Assembly: GCF_000834015.1 (NCBI RefSeq)
Contig: NZ_JXQI01000029.1
Coordinates: 1 to 33,678 of the forward strand
DNA length: 33,678 bases
Direction: 5' to 3'
Origin: Prevotella pectinovora
GTDB taxonomy: Bacteria > Bacteroidota > Bacteroidia > Bacteroidales > Bacteroidaceae
Both the position numbers and the translations under genes were made by a program. The notes under the pieces are model-generated. The model was not told where the DNA came from and did not search any database. It saw only the letters and a program-made list of their open reading frames with translations. This document shows positions 16,328-23,914 of the stretch, in pieces (positions within the stretch are counted from its first letter, which is position 1; each line of letters opens with the position of its first letter).

Positions 16328-19048
16328 ATGAGCAAAAAAAGAGTTTATACCTTCGGCAATGGTAAGGCTGAAGGTAAGGCAGACATGAGAAACCTGCTCG
16401 GAGGTAAGGGTGCCAACTTGGCGGAAATGAACCTTATCGGCGTACCAGTACCTCCAGGATTCACTATCACTACAGACGTTTGTAATGAATACTTCGAGAA
16501 AGGAAAGGAAACCGTAGTAAGTCTCCTCAGAGATGAGGTAATCGCTTCGGTACACCATATAGAAGGACTGATGAACAGCAAGTTCGGCGACATTGAGAAT
16601 CCATTGCTCGTCAGCGTGCGTTCAGGGGCAAGAGCTTCAATGCCAGGCATGATGGACACAATCCTCAACCTCGGTCTCAACGACGAAGTGGTGAGGGGAT
16701 TGGCAAAGAAGACCGGCAACGAGCGTTTTGCATACGACAGCTACCGCCGCTTCGTGCAGATGTACGGAGACGTGGTGCTCGGAATGAAGCCAGTAAACAA
16801 GGAAGCCATCGATCCGTTTGAGGCCATCATAGAGAAAGTGAAGGCACAGCGCGGAATCTCTCTCGACAACGAAATGACAGTAGACGAGCTCAAGCAGCTC
16901 GTAGACCTCTTCAAGAAAGCCATTAAGGAGCAGACCGGCAAGGACTTCCCTACAGATCCTATGGACCAGCTCTGGGGCGCCATCTGCGCCGTGTTCGACA
17001 GTTGGATGAACGAGCGTGCCATCCTCTACAGAAAGATGGAAGGAATCCCGGCAGAGTGGGGAACAGCCGTTTCTGTAATGGCTATGGTATTCGGAAACAT
17101 GGGCAACACATCGGCAACGGGTGTTTGCTTCAGCCGCGACGCCGCGACTGGTGAGAACGTGTTCAACGGTGAGTACCTCGTAAACGCACAGGGCGAAGAC
17201 GTGGTAGCAGGTATCCGCACACCACAGCAGATCACAAAGCTCGGCTCACAGCGTTGGGCTGAGCAGCAGCAGATACCAGAAGAGGAGCGTGCAACCAAGT
17301 ATCCTTCAATGGAAGAGGCCATGCCGGAAATCTTCGCTCAGCTGGACGCTCTGCAGCACAAGCTAGAGAAGCACTATCACGATATGCAGGATATGGAGTT
17401 CACCGTACAGGAGGGCAAACTGTGGTTCCTGCAGACACGTAACGGAAAGCGCACAGGTACCGCAATGGTAAAGATAGCCATGGACCTGCTCCACGAGGGC
17501 GAGATCGACGAGAAGACAGCACTCAAGCGTTGTGAGCCAAACAAACTTGACGAGCTCCTACACCCCGTATTCGACAAAGACGCTCAGAAGAAAGCCAAGG
17601 TCCTCACACGCGGTCTTCCTGCATCTCCAGGTGCAGCATGCGGACAGATCGTATTCTTTGCCGACGACGCAGAAAAATGGCATGAGGCTGGTCGACGCGT
17701 CATAATGGTGCGCATCGAGACAAGTCCGGAAGACCTTGCAGGTATGGCTGCCGCAGAGGGTATTGTAACCGCACGTGGCGGTATGACATCACACGCAGCC
17801 GTTGTGGCCCGAGGTATGGGTAAATGCTGTGTTTCAGGTGCCGGTGCGTTGAATGTTGACTATAAGGCAAGAACTGTAGAAATCGACGGTGTCACACTCA
17901 AGGAGGGCGACTACATCTCGCTCAACGGTTCTACAGGTGAAATATATTTCGGTGAGGTGAAGACAAAGCCAGCAGAGGTGACAGGTGATTTCGCCGACCT
18001 CATGAAGCTTTGCGACAAATATACGAGACTCGTGGTTCGTACCAATGCAGACACACCACACGACGCCCAGGTTGCACGCAACTTCGGAGCCGTAGGTATC
18101 GGACTATGCCGTACAGAACACATGTTCTTCGACAACGAGAAGATCAAGGCAATGCGTGAAATGATTCTCTCCGACACAGTAGAAGGACGCAAGAAGGCGC
18201 TCGAGAAGCTGCTGCCTTATCAGACTAAGGACTTCTACGGAATCCTCAAGGCCATGGACGGATGCCCTGTAAACATCCGCTTGCTCGACCCACCATTGCA
18301 TGAGTTCGTGCCACACGATCTCGCAGGTCAGCAGACTATGGCAGAGGAGATGGGTCTTACCGTAGCAGAGATTCAGAAGCGCGTTGACAGCCTGAGCGAG
18401 CACAACCCTATGCTCGGACACCGCGGCTGCCGTCTCGGAAACACATATCCAGAGATCACAGAGATGCAGACAAAAGCAATCCTCGGTGCTGCCGTGCAGC
18501 TGAAGAAGGAAGGCTTCAATCCGGAGCCGGAAATCATGGTGCCGCTCATTGGTATCGTCAACGAGTTCGACATGCAGGAGCAAGTTATCCGCTCTACAGC
18601 CAATAAGATTTTCGAGGAGGCTGGTGTTGAAGTTGAATTCAAGGTCGGCACGATGATCGAAATTCCTCGTGCAGCCCTTACGGCTGGTTACATCGCAAAG
18701 AAGGCTGAATACTTTAGCTTCGGTACAAACGACCTCACTCAGATGACTTTCGGCTACAGCCGCGACGACATCGCAAGCTTCCTGCCAGTATATCTGGACA
18801 AGAAGATTCTGAACGTAGACCCATTCCAGGTGCTCGACCAGACAGGTGTCGGTCAGTTGATAGAGATGGCAGTCGACAATGGCCGTAAGACCCGTCCAAA
18901 CCTTACATGCGGTATCTGCGGTGAGCATGGTGGTGAGCCTTCATCAGTCAAGTTCTGCCATAGAGTAGGTCTCAACTACGTAAGCTGCTCTCCATTCCGC
19001 GTGCCAATCGCACGTCTCGCAGCCGCGCAGGCTGCTGTAGAGGAATAA
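16328..19048 (+). CDS. ppdK: Pyruvate, phosphate dikinase
   Basis: A 906-aa cytosolic enzyme interconverting pyruvate + ATP + Pi and PEP + AMP + PPi. The N-terminal ATP-grasp domain begins with VYTFGNGKAEG and LLGGKGANLAEM. The swivelling phosphohistidine domain holds GGMTSHAAVVARGMGK, with catalytic His at about 489. The C-terminal PEP/pyruvate barrel contains GLCRTEHMFF, SFGTNDLTQ and CGICGEHGGEP, with the catalytic Cys near 864. The length is normal. The PPi it makes can feed the PPi-dependent phosphofructokinase in this window. It is monocistronic, with its own promoter and terminator. Confidence 0.97.
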   Translation: MSKKRVYTFGNGKAEGKADMRNLLGGKGANLAEMNLIGVPVPPGFTITTDVCNEYFEKGKETVVSLLRDEVIASVHHIEGLMNSKFGDIENPLLVSVRSGARASMPGMMDTILNLGLNDEVVRGLAKKTGNERFAYDSYRRFVQMYGDVVLGMKPVNKEAIDPFEAIIEKVKAQRGISLDNEMTVDELKQLVDLFKKAIKEQTGKDFPTDPMDQLWGAICAVFDSWMNERAILYRKMEGIPAEWGTAVSVMAMVFGNMGNTSATGVCFSRDAATGENVFNGEYLVNAQGEDVVAGIRTPQQITKLGSQRWAEQQQIPEEERATKYPSMEEAMPEIFAQLDALQHKLEKHYHDMQDMEFTVQEGKLWFLQTRNGKRTGTAMVKIAMDLLHEGEIDEKTALKRCEPNKLDELLHPVFDKDAQKKAKVLTRGLPASPGAACGQIVFFADDAEKWHEAGRRVIMVRIETSPEDLAGMAAAEGIVTARGGMTSHAAVVARGMGKCCVSGAGALNVDYKARTVEIDGVTLKEGDYISLNGSTGEIYFGEVKTKPAEVTGDFADLMKLCDKYTRLVVRTNADTPHDAQVARNFGAVGIGLCRTEHMFFDNEKIKAMREMILSDTVEGRKKALEKLLPYQTKDFYGILKAMDGCPVNIRLLDPPLHEFVPHDLAGQQTMAEEMGLTVAEIQKRVDSLSEHNPMLGHRGCRLGNTYPEITEMQTKAILGAAVQLKKEGFNPEPEIMVPLIGIVNEFDMQEQVIRSTANKIFEEAGVEVEFKVGTMIEIPRAALTAGYIAKKAEYFSFGTNDLTQMTFGYSRDDIASFLPVYLDKKILNVDPFQVLDQTGVGQLIEMAVDNGRKTRPNLTCGICGEHGGEPSSVKFCHRVGLNYVSCSPFRVPIARLAAAQAAVEE

Positions 19049-19077
19049 CCTGAAAGATGCTGATAATTAGTGAGATA

Positions 19078-19120
19078 CGAGGCAAGGACTTGGAAAACAG
19101 GTTCTTGCCTCGGTTCTTTT
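19078..19120 (+). terminator. Intrinsic terminator after ppdK
   Basis: CGAGGCAAG (19078-19086) pairs with CTTGCCTCG (19104-19112), followed by GTTCTTTTT. This is the last clear host feature before the mobile region. Confidence 0.82.
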
Positions 19121-19128
19121 TGCTCATA

Positions 19129-19151
19129 TTCTGCACGTTATGCGTGCAGAA
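19129..19151. repeat. Palindrome at the chromosome/mobile-region junction
   Basis: TTCTGCACG (19129-19137) and CGTGCAGAA (19143-19151) are perfect 9-bp arms around a 5-nt centre. It could be a second terminator hairpin or a recombination site. A smaller inverted repeat, TTGGG (19156-19160) with CCCAA (19168-19172), follows. Confidence 0.5.
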
Positions 19152-19174
19152 CGTGTTGGGTAAGTACCCCAATT

Positions 19175-19292
19175 TGTTGACCAGTTTTTCTGGCCATGTT
19201 GACCAAGCAAAAAAGTGGTTTCGCCACAAACGACGGAAAATGCCCCCTTTGTTTGCGATATGTTGACCGGATTTTCAGGTAATGTTGACCAG
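19175..19292 (+). mobile_element. Probable end of an IS21-like insertion sequence (remnant, no transposase)
   Basis: TGTTGACC occurs four times in the same direction, at 19175, 19197, 19261 and 19283. The copies form two pairs with an identical 22-bp period, and each period contains a similar filler (TTTTTCTGG / ATTTTCAGG). Multiple direct repeats of this kind are typical of IS21-family termini. No istA/istB reading frame follows, and no inverted partner (GGTCAACA) was seen to the right, so only one end appears to remain. Iteron-like protein-binding sites are the alternative explanation. Confidence 0.5.
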
Positions 19293-19331
19293 ATTTAATT
19301 CTGATTCTGCATAAATAAATGAATTGAAAAT

Positions 19332-19610
19332 ATGCTCACCTACGCAACTATCGAGACATGGATGCCCGGAACAGGAATCTGCACAGGTGTTCCTTGCGAT
19401 TATTTCGTTCTCAATGGTGTCGGCGAGGTGAAGCAACTGCTGCCCTACCTCAAAGAATATGACTCCATCCATTGCTATCTTGACAATGACGATGCAGGCA
19501 GGGCGACCACCAAGACCATTATGAAGGCTTATCCCGACATGGCTATTGACGACTCAGGCCGATACAAGGGATATAACGACCTTAATGATTTCCTTGCTGG
19601 AACGAGATAA
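19332..19610 (+). pseudogene. C-terminal fragment of a CHC2/toprim mobile-element primase
   Basis: The 92-aa frame matches only the end of a toprim domain: DYFVLNGVGEV, SIHCYLDNDDAGRATT (the toprim DxD-type block) and a C-terminal GYNDLNDFLAG. The zinc-finger region and the first part of the toprim domain are missing. A stop codon lies 12 nt upstream, and the frame starts about 40 bp after the IS21-like repeats, so an insertion/deletion event probably removed the 5' part. Such primases belong to Bacteroides conjugative and mobilizable elements. Confidence 0.75.
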
Positions 19611-19648
19611 GAGTTTTTTCATACGATCATTAGACTATATTTCTTCAG

Positions 19649-19686
19649 AGGAAGTTTCTCAGAGATTGAGCGACTTCCTTTTTTTG
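19649..19686 (+). terminator. Intrinsic terminator after the primase fragment
   Basis: AGGAAGT (19649-19655) pairs with ACTTCCT (19673-19679), with an inner CTCA/TGAG stem, followed by a run of T. Confidence 0.8.
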
Positions 19687-19696
19687 TGCCCTAAAT

Positions 19697-19857
19697 AACT
19701 TTAATAGTATGATAATTGCGGAATTTCCATACTATAAAACTAAACAACTTTAATATTGGCCTCCCCAAAGCGCGATTTTTTCTCTATTCACTAAAAACAC
19801 TGTTACTTTGCAGTCGCAATCTGACTTGCAAGACTTAATCCGTCGTGGCTTGTCAGT
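19697..19857 (+). promoter_or_regulatory. Upstream region of the transfer genes with repeats and a weak promoter box
   Basis: AACTTTAATA occurs at 19697 and 19756. ATAGTATG (19704-19711) is inverted as CATACTAT (19738-19745). TTACTTTG (19803-19810) differs from the -7 consensus at one position and lies about 50 bp before the next start codon. Confidence 0.4.
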
Positions 19858-20391
19858 ATGAAAATTGAAGTTAAAAACAAAAATCATACATATAATATGA
19901 CACCATTCGCAATATTCGCTTTCGTACTCACCTTCGGGTACTTCATCTATTTCGCCGTGATGATTACCCTTGACCTTCATGCCAAGCCAGCTGACGGTCA
20001 AAAAAATGAAGAGGAAGACATTGACGTGGAAGGAATGAAGGACGAAGGAGTTGAAGATCCCAAAGTCATCAGCGAGGCTTCCGACCTTGAAGGTGGCAGA
20101 GTAACCTATACGGACACCACCACTGATGATGGACTTCGGGTAATCAGTCCTACCGGCACAATCGTCCAGTCACCAGAAGAGGAAGAACCCGTCGTTGATC
20201 CCGACCCAGCTCCAGAGGAAAAGGAGAAGACGACGAGTGAAGAACTCAATGAGGAGAACGAATGCGGCATGGAAGACATCGAGCCGGAGGCACAGCACTC
20301 TATGTATGCCGACGAATTCTATGCCATGCTCAACGAGAATCACAAGAATACAAGAAACATCAAAAAGGAGAATGTCCGTGACCATCTGTAA
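19858..20391 (+). CDS. Conjugative-element membrane protein with long acidic tail, 177 aa
   Basis: One membrane helix (about residues 16-38, FAIFAFVLTFGYFIYFAVMI) follows a short basic N-terminus. The rest is a very acidic, low-complexity domain rich in Glu, Asp and Pro. I do not recognise a catalytic motif. Its end overlaps the next gene by 20 bp, and the two following genes are TraE-type, so it most likely belongs to the conjugative transfer apparatus. The function is inferred from context only. Confidence 0.65.
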   Translation: MKIEVKNKNHTYNMTPFAIFAFVLTFGYFIYFAVMITLDLHAKPADGQKNEEEDIDVEGMKDEGVEDPKVISEASDLEGGRVTYTDTTTDDGLRVISPTGTIVQSPEEEEPVVDPDPAPEEKEKTTSEELNEENECGMEDIEPEAQHSMYADEFYAMLNENHKNTRNIKKENVRDHL

Positions 20392-20725
20392 AAACAATCA
20401 TTTGCTTGGTGTCGTGTTGACAGGCATCATGCTTTCCTTGCCAATGTCATCTTCAGCCAAATGTGGCGGAGTCGATTACAGCTGGGGAGCAGATGCGCTG
20501 TCGAACGCCCACGACTATACCGTCACCATGATGCTCTATGTAGTCTATCTGTCCTACGCGATTGCAGGATTGGTAGCCGTCATCGGAGTCTTGCAAATCT
20601 ACATCAAGATGCAGACTGGTGAAGGTGACATCACAAAGTCAATCATGATGCTCCTTGGAGCGTGCCTGTTCATGATTGGAGCTTATGTGTTGTTCCCGGC
20701 ATTCTTCGGTTACAGTATCATATAG
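20372..20725 (+). CDS. DUF4134 (TraE-type) conjugative transfer protein, first copy
   Basis: A 117-aa membrane protein with a signal-peptide-like N-terminus (cleavage likely after SSSAKC or nearby) and two further hydrophobic helices (YVVYLSYAIAGLVAVIGVLQIY and SIMMLLGACLFMIGAYVLFPAFFG). The motif IKMQTGEGDITKSIMM between the helices is characteristic of DUF4134. In CTnDOT-like elements TraE is a small inner-membrane component of the mating apparatus. The ATG at 20372 follows AAAAAGGAGA, a good ribosome-binding site, and overlaps the upstream gene by 20 bp. Confidence 0.82.
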   Translation: MSVTICKNNHLLGVVLTGIMLSLPMSSSAKCGGVDYSWGADALSNAHDYTVTMMLYVVYLSYAIAGLVAVIGVLQIYIKMQTGEGDITKSIMMLLGACLFMIGAYVLFPAFFGYSII

Positions 20726-21644
20726 AAACAAGATAGTAAAAAACTCTCGACTGGCCAGAAGAGAAATATATCGTGTGTAAAATGGTGAAAAGTTTATCAG
20801 TAAAACAATCAAACTTCAGGAAACGAAATGAAGAAAATCAAAATGTTCGCAAAGAACGTCTTCAAGCCCAACCGCATGAAGATGGCAGCCCTGATGCTCC
20901 TTTGCGGCACAGTAGCAACCTTTGCCCAGAACTCAGCGGGTGACTACACTGCTGGAACTAACGCTCTCTCCACAGTTACGGAGGAGATTGCCAAGTACAT
21001 CCCCTACGTAGTCAAGCTGTGTTACGCAATCGCTGGTGTTGTTGCCGTTGTCGGTGCCATCTCGGTGTACATCGCTATGAGTGCGTCCGTAATGGTTGCA
21101 TGATAAATACCTCTTTAGCAAGAGGATAGGTCAGGGTTCAAATGACCTACTTCCACCCAAATAAGCCCGAGGGGAAACCTAAAGGTGAAAATAGCACTTT
21201 GGGAAAGCAATAAGTCAGTCAAAAGCCAGACTGCGACTGAATTGCGAGGGAGAAAGACAGATATGAGGATAAAGTCCATACTGATTGAACGATAGCCCAG
21301 CGGCAAAAGATGTAGCTGCGACGGAAGGCTTTTACAAACGTCGCATTGTGGCACTTAAACAACGTCATTGGTGTTATAGCAAAGAACCAGCCACAACGCA
21401 ACCGCAGTAAGCGGAGAAAAGGGCGGAAGTCGTATCCGACAATCTGTCGTGCTAATGGTTATCATGCAGCTAAACGGAGATTACCTAAGTTGGAAAGCCA
21501 TGAAAGTGGCTATGAGCTTTGGCTCTGAATATCCAATATGGTAACGGAGTTCCCATAGTAGTCCGAGCAAGGTAATGCCTTGTACATGGCGAAGGGGAAC
21601 AGTTAGTAATGTTTTAATACAAATTTTGAAAACGTGTAAGACGT

Positions 21645-23456
21645 ATGGAAAAATCAGAAAGAGTATTAAAAGCTCTTAGTGACCACAGTCAAAGTTCGGA
21701 TTATAAGTACGAACGACTGTATCGGTATCTGTTCAGTGAAGAGATGTTCGCTGTAGCCTACCAACGTATCTATGCGAAGCAAGGCAACATGACACCCGGA
21801 ACTGACGGCAAGACCATTGATGGGATGAGTCTTGGAAGGATTGAAAGATTGATTGTGTCCTTAAAGGACGAAAGTTACCAACCCCACCCTGCACACAGAG
21901 TGTACATACCGAAAAAGAACGGCAAGAAACGTCCGCTCGGTATTCCCTCATTCGAGGACAAATTGGTGCAGGAGGTAGTTAGACTGCTGCTTGAAGCCAT
22001 TTATGAAGGTCATTTTGAAGGCACCTCACATGGTTTCCGACCGCATCGAAGCTGCCACACGGCATTGGGTATGATACAGAAGTCTTTTGCGGGAGCAAAG
22101 TGGTTTATCGAGGGAGACATCAAAGGCTTCTTTGACAACATAGACCACAACGTACTAATTAGCATTCTTCGTGAACGCATATCAGATGAACGCTTCCTCA
22201 GACTTATCCGTAAATTCCTCAATGCAGGGTATGTAGAGGATTGGAAGTACAACAAGACGTACTCAGGAACTCCGCAAGGTGGAATAATCAGCCCCATACT
22301 GGCTAACATCTACCTTGACAAGTTTGACAAGTACATCAAGGAGTACGCAGCCAAATTCCGCAAAGGTGACAGACGCAGCATCAATCCCGAATACTGGCGT
22401 TTGAACAATAAGAAGAACAGGCTGAAACAGAAGTTGCAGAAAACATCCGATGAGCAGATGCGGAAAAGCTATCTGTATGAAATTGCCCAACTGAGCAAAC
22501 AGATGCTGTCCACTCCTCACAAGGATGCAATGGATGCGGACTTTAGAAGATTGCAGTATGTAAGGTACGCGGACGATTTCCTTATATCGGTTATCGGAAG
22601 CAAGGCTGAATGCGAGACCATCAAAGCGGACATCACCCAATTCATGAGAGAACAACTCAAACTTGAATTGTCCGATGAGAAAACTTTGATAACACACGCA
22701 CAGGACAAGGCGAAATTCCTTGGATATGAAATCTTCATCAGAAAGTCAGACGCAGTGAAAAGGAATAAGGACGGAGTTCTCAAAAGAGACTTCAACGGCG
22801 CAGTGGTGTTAACCCTTAACTCGGCTGTGATACAAAAGAAGCTCACTGAGTACAACGCATTGGAGGTCAGAAACATTGACGGCAAAGACATTTGGTGGTC
22901 AAAGCCTCGCAGATATATGACTCCAATGAAGCCCGAAGATATTCTTGCCCAATACAATGCGGAAATCAGAGGACTTTACAACTACTATTCACTTGCAGCA
23001 AACGTGTCCAAAGAATGTGCATCTTTCGCCTTCATTATGAAGATGAGTATGTTAAAGACACTTGGCTGGAAACTGAACACTTCCGCAAGGAAAGTTCGCC
23101 AGAAGTATCAGAAGGACAAGGACTTTGTCATTCCGTACAACGATGCCAAGGGAAAGCAGAAATACAGAGTCTTCTACAATGAGGGTTTCAAAAAGAGAAA
23201 TGCGCAGTTCGATGTTGACTATGACAAACTGCCACAGACCACGTACGTGCCATATCCGAGCCTCGTAGAAAGGTTGAAGGATGGCAGATGTGAACTATGT
23301 GGTAAAGAAGGAAAAGTAGTCATGCATCATGTGAGGACACTCACCAAGCTGAAAGGCAATAATGAGTGGGAGAAACTGATGCTCAAAAGACATCGCAAGA
23401 CACTTGTTGTCTGTGAGGACTGCAACTCTATGATTCAGAACTATGGTAAAGAGTAA
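21645..23456 (+). CDS. Group II intron reverse transcriptase/maturase with HNH-like domain
   Basis: A 603-aa intron-encoded protein. The reverse transcriptase core contains KKNGKKRPLGIPSFEDKLVQ, GFRPHRSCHTAL, FIEGDIKGFFDNIDH, GTPQGGIISPILANIYLD and the catalytic YADDF. It is followed by a maturase (X) domain with IRGLYNYYSLA. The C-terminus has CELCG, VMHHVRTL and VCEDCNSMI, an HNH-like endonuclease pattern with paired Cys. RT and maturase activities support splicing and retrohoming, and the HNH part would cut the second target strand. No frameshift or stop is seen, so it looks functional. Confidence 0.94.
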   Translation: MEKSERVLKALSDHSQSSDYKYERLYRYLFSEEMFAVAYQRIYAKQGNMTPGTDGKTIDGMSLGRIERLIVSLKDESYQPHPAHRVYIPKKNGKKRPLGIPSFEDKLVQEVVRLLLEAIYEGHFEGTSHGFRPHRSCHTALGMIQKSFAGAKWFIEGDIKGFFDNIDHNVLISILRERISDERFLRLIRKFLNAGYVEDWKYNKTYSGTPQGGIISPILANIYLDKFDKYIKEYAAKFRKGDRRSINPEYWRLNNKKNRLKQKLQKTSDEQMRKSYLYEIAQLSKQMLSTPHKDAMDADFRRLQYVRYADDFLISVIGSKAECETIKADITQFMREQLKLELSDEKTLITHAQDKAKFLGYEIFIRKSDAVKRNKDGVLKRDFNGAVVLTLNSAVIQKKLTEYNALEVRNIDGKDIWWSKPRRYMTPMKPEDILAQYNAEIRGLYNYYSLAANVSKECASFAFIMKMSMLKTLGWKLNTSARKVRQKYQKDKDFVIPYNDAKGKQKYRVFYNEGFKKRNAQFDVDYDKLPQTTYVPYPSLVERLKDGRCELCGKEGKVVMHHVRTLTKLKGNNEWEKLMLKRHRKTLVVCEDCNSMIQNYGKE

Positions 23457-23469
23457 TGTTACTAATGGA

Positions 23470-23503
23470 AAGCCGTATACATGGAGACATGTAAGTACGG
23501 TTT
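23470..23503 (+). ncRNA. Group II intron domain V
   Basis: A 34-nt hairpin just after the maturase stop codon has the domain V form: the catalytic AGC start, complementary arms (CCGTA with TACGG, then ACATG with CATGT), a bulge between them, and a GGAGA-type loop. Confidence 0.82.
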
Positions 23504-23599
23504 GGGGGCGAGTACTCGGAAACCGCCCACCGCAAGGTGGGTATGGCGCTGGGTGCTTAGCCCACACAACGAGGAGCAGGATGTCAAGAATATCTTAGT

Positions 23600-23609
23600 C
23601 CTCCAAAAT
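23600..23609. repeat. Left direct repeat, candidate att core
   Basis: CCTCCAAAAT, identical to 32025-32034. Here it overlaps a small inverted repeat (TCCAA and TTGGA around AATTGG), as expected for a tyrosine recombinase core site. Confidence 0.5.
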
Positions 23610-23770
23610 TGGTTGGAAAGGATAAGAAAGGAAGTGACAAATAAAGTGCTTAGTATCAAGCGAATAAGCGATTTTTTGATTTTTCCGATTCTTGCTCAAC
23701 CGACTCTTAAAAAGATATAATAAAATGATTTTTGTTTCTGATTTGTTTCTCATATATGGCTTGATTTTCA

Positions 23771-23778
23771 TATCTTTG
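23771..23778 (+). promoter_or_regulatory. Promoter box before the first recombinase gene
   Basis: TATCTTTG matches TAnnTTTG. The nearest TTTG upstream (23742-23745) is 25 bp away, longer than usual. The leader to 23915 is about 130 nt and contains a pyrimidine-rich TTTTCCCTTCTTT tract seen in similar form before other genes of the module. Confidence 0.55.
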
Positions 23779-23914
23779 CACATGCTTTCAAAGGCATAAT
23801 CACGATGCAGAAACGATATATCAGCATCCGAAAAGCCCAACCCTCGCAGACCCTCTGCAAAATTCATTTTCCCTTCTTTCGGGAGTAAATTACCAAAATA
23901 AAATATAAACAAGC

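Larger units (their letters stand above)
21081..23565 (+). mobile_element. Group II intron (2485 bp) with RT/maturase gene
   Basis: The 5' end GTGCG matches the bacterial consensus GUGYG. The 3' end ...CCCAC fits the AY rule and restores the DUF4134 frame. Domain V is visible at about 23470-23503 (AGCCGTATAC paired with GTAAGTACGGTTT across the GGAGAC loop region), followed by a G-C rich domain VI. A candidate EBS1, TTATAGC (21374-21380), can pair with the seven exon bases GCTATGA just before the insertion site (21074-21080, one G-U pair). The 21104-21644 part is structured intron RNA (domain I onward) with no real gene. The intron is in the same orientation as the host gene. Confidence 0.9.
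20828..23720 (+). pseudogene. Second DUF4134 (TraE-type) gene, split by a group II intron and then truncated
   Basis: Exon 1 (20828-21080) encodes a signal peptide, the first membrane helix and AISVYIAM. If the intron 21081-23565 is removed, the frame continues as N-N-E-E-Q-D-V-K-N-I from 23566, which aligns with the loop of DUF4134 proteins and of the neighbouring first copy. After that Ile the expected second helix is missing. The frame instead reads an unrelated 42-residue tail to a stop at 23718-23720. So splicing could restore the reading frame, but the protein would still lack its C-terminal helix. The loss of homology falls at the direct repeat at 23600. Confidence 0.8.

Noticed and set aside
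20195..20371. Longer frame for the first DUF4134 protein
   Set aside because: The extension is an Arg-rich shadow of the acidic-tail gene. The ATG at 20372 has a good ribosome-binding site and precedes a signal peptide.
23481..23720. Separate 79-aa gene spanning intron domains V-VI and exon 2
   Set aside because: Its first part is intron RNA structure. Only the exon 2 portion has protein meaning, as the continuation of DUF4134.
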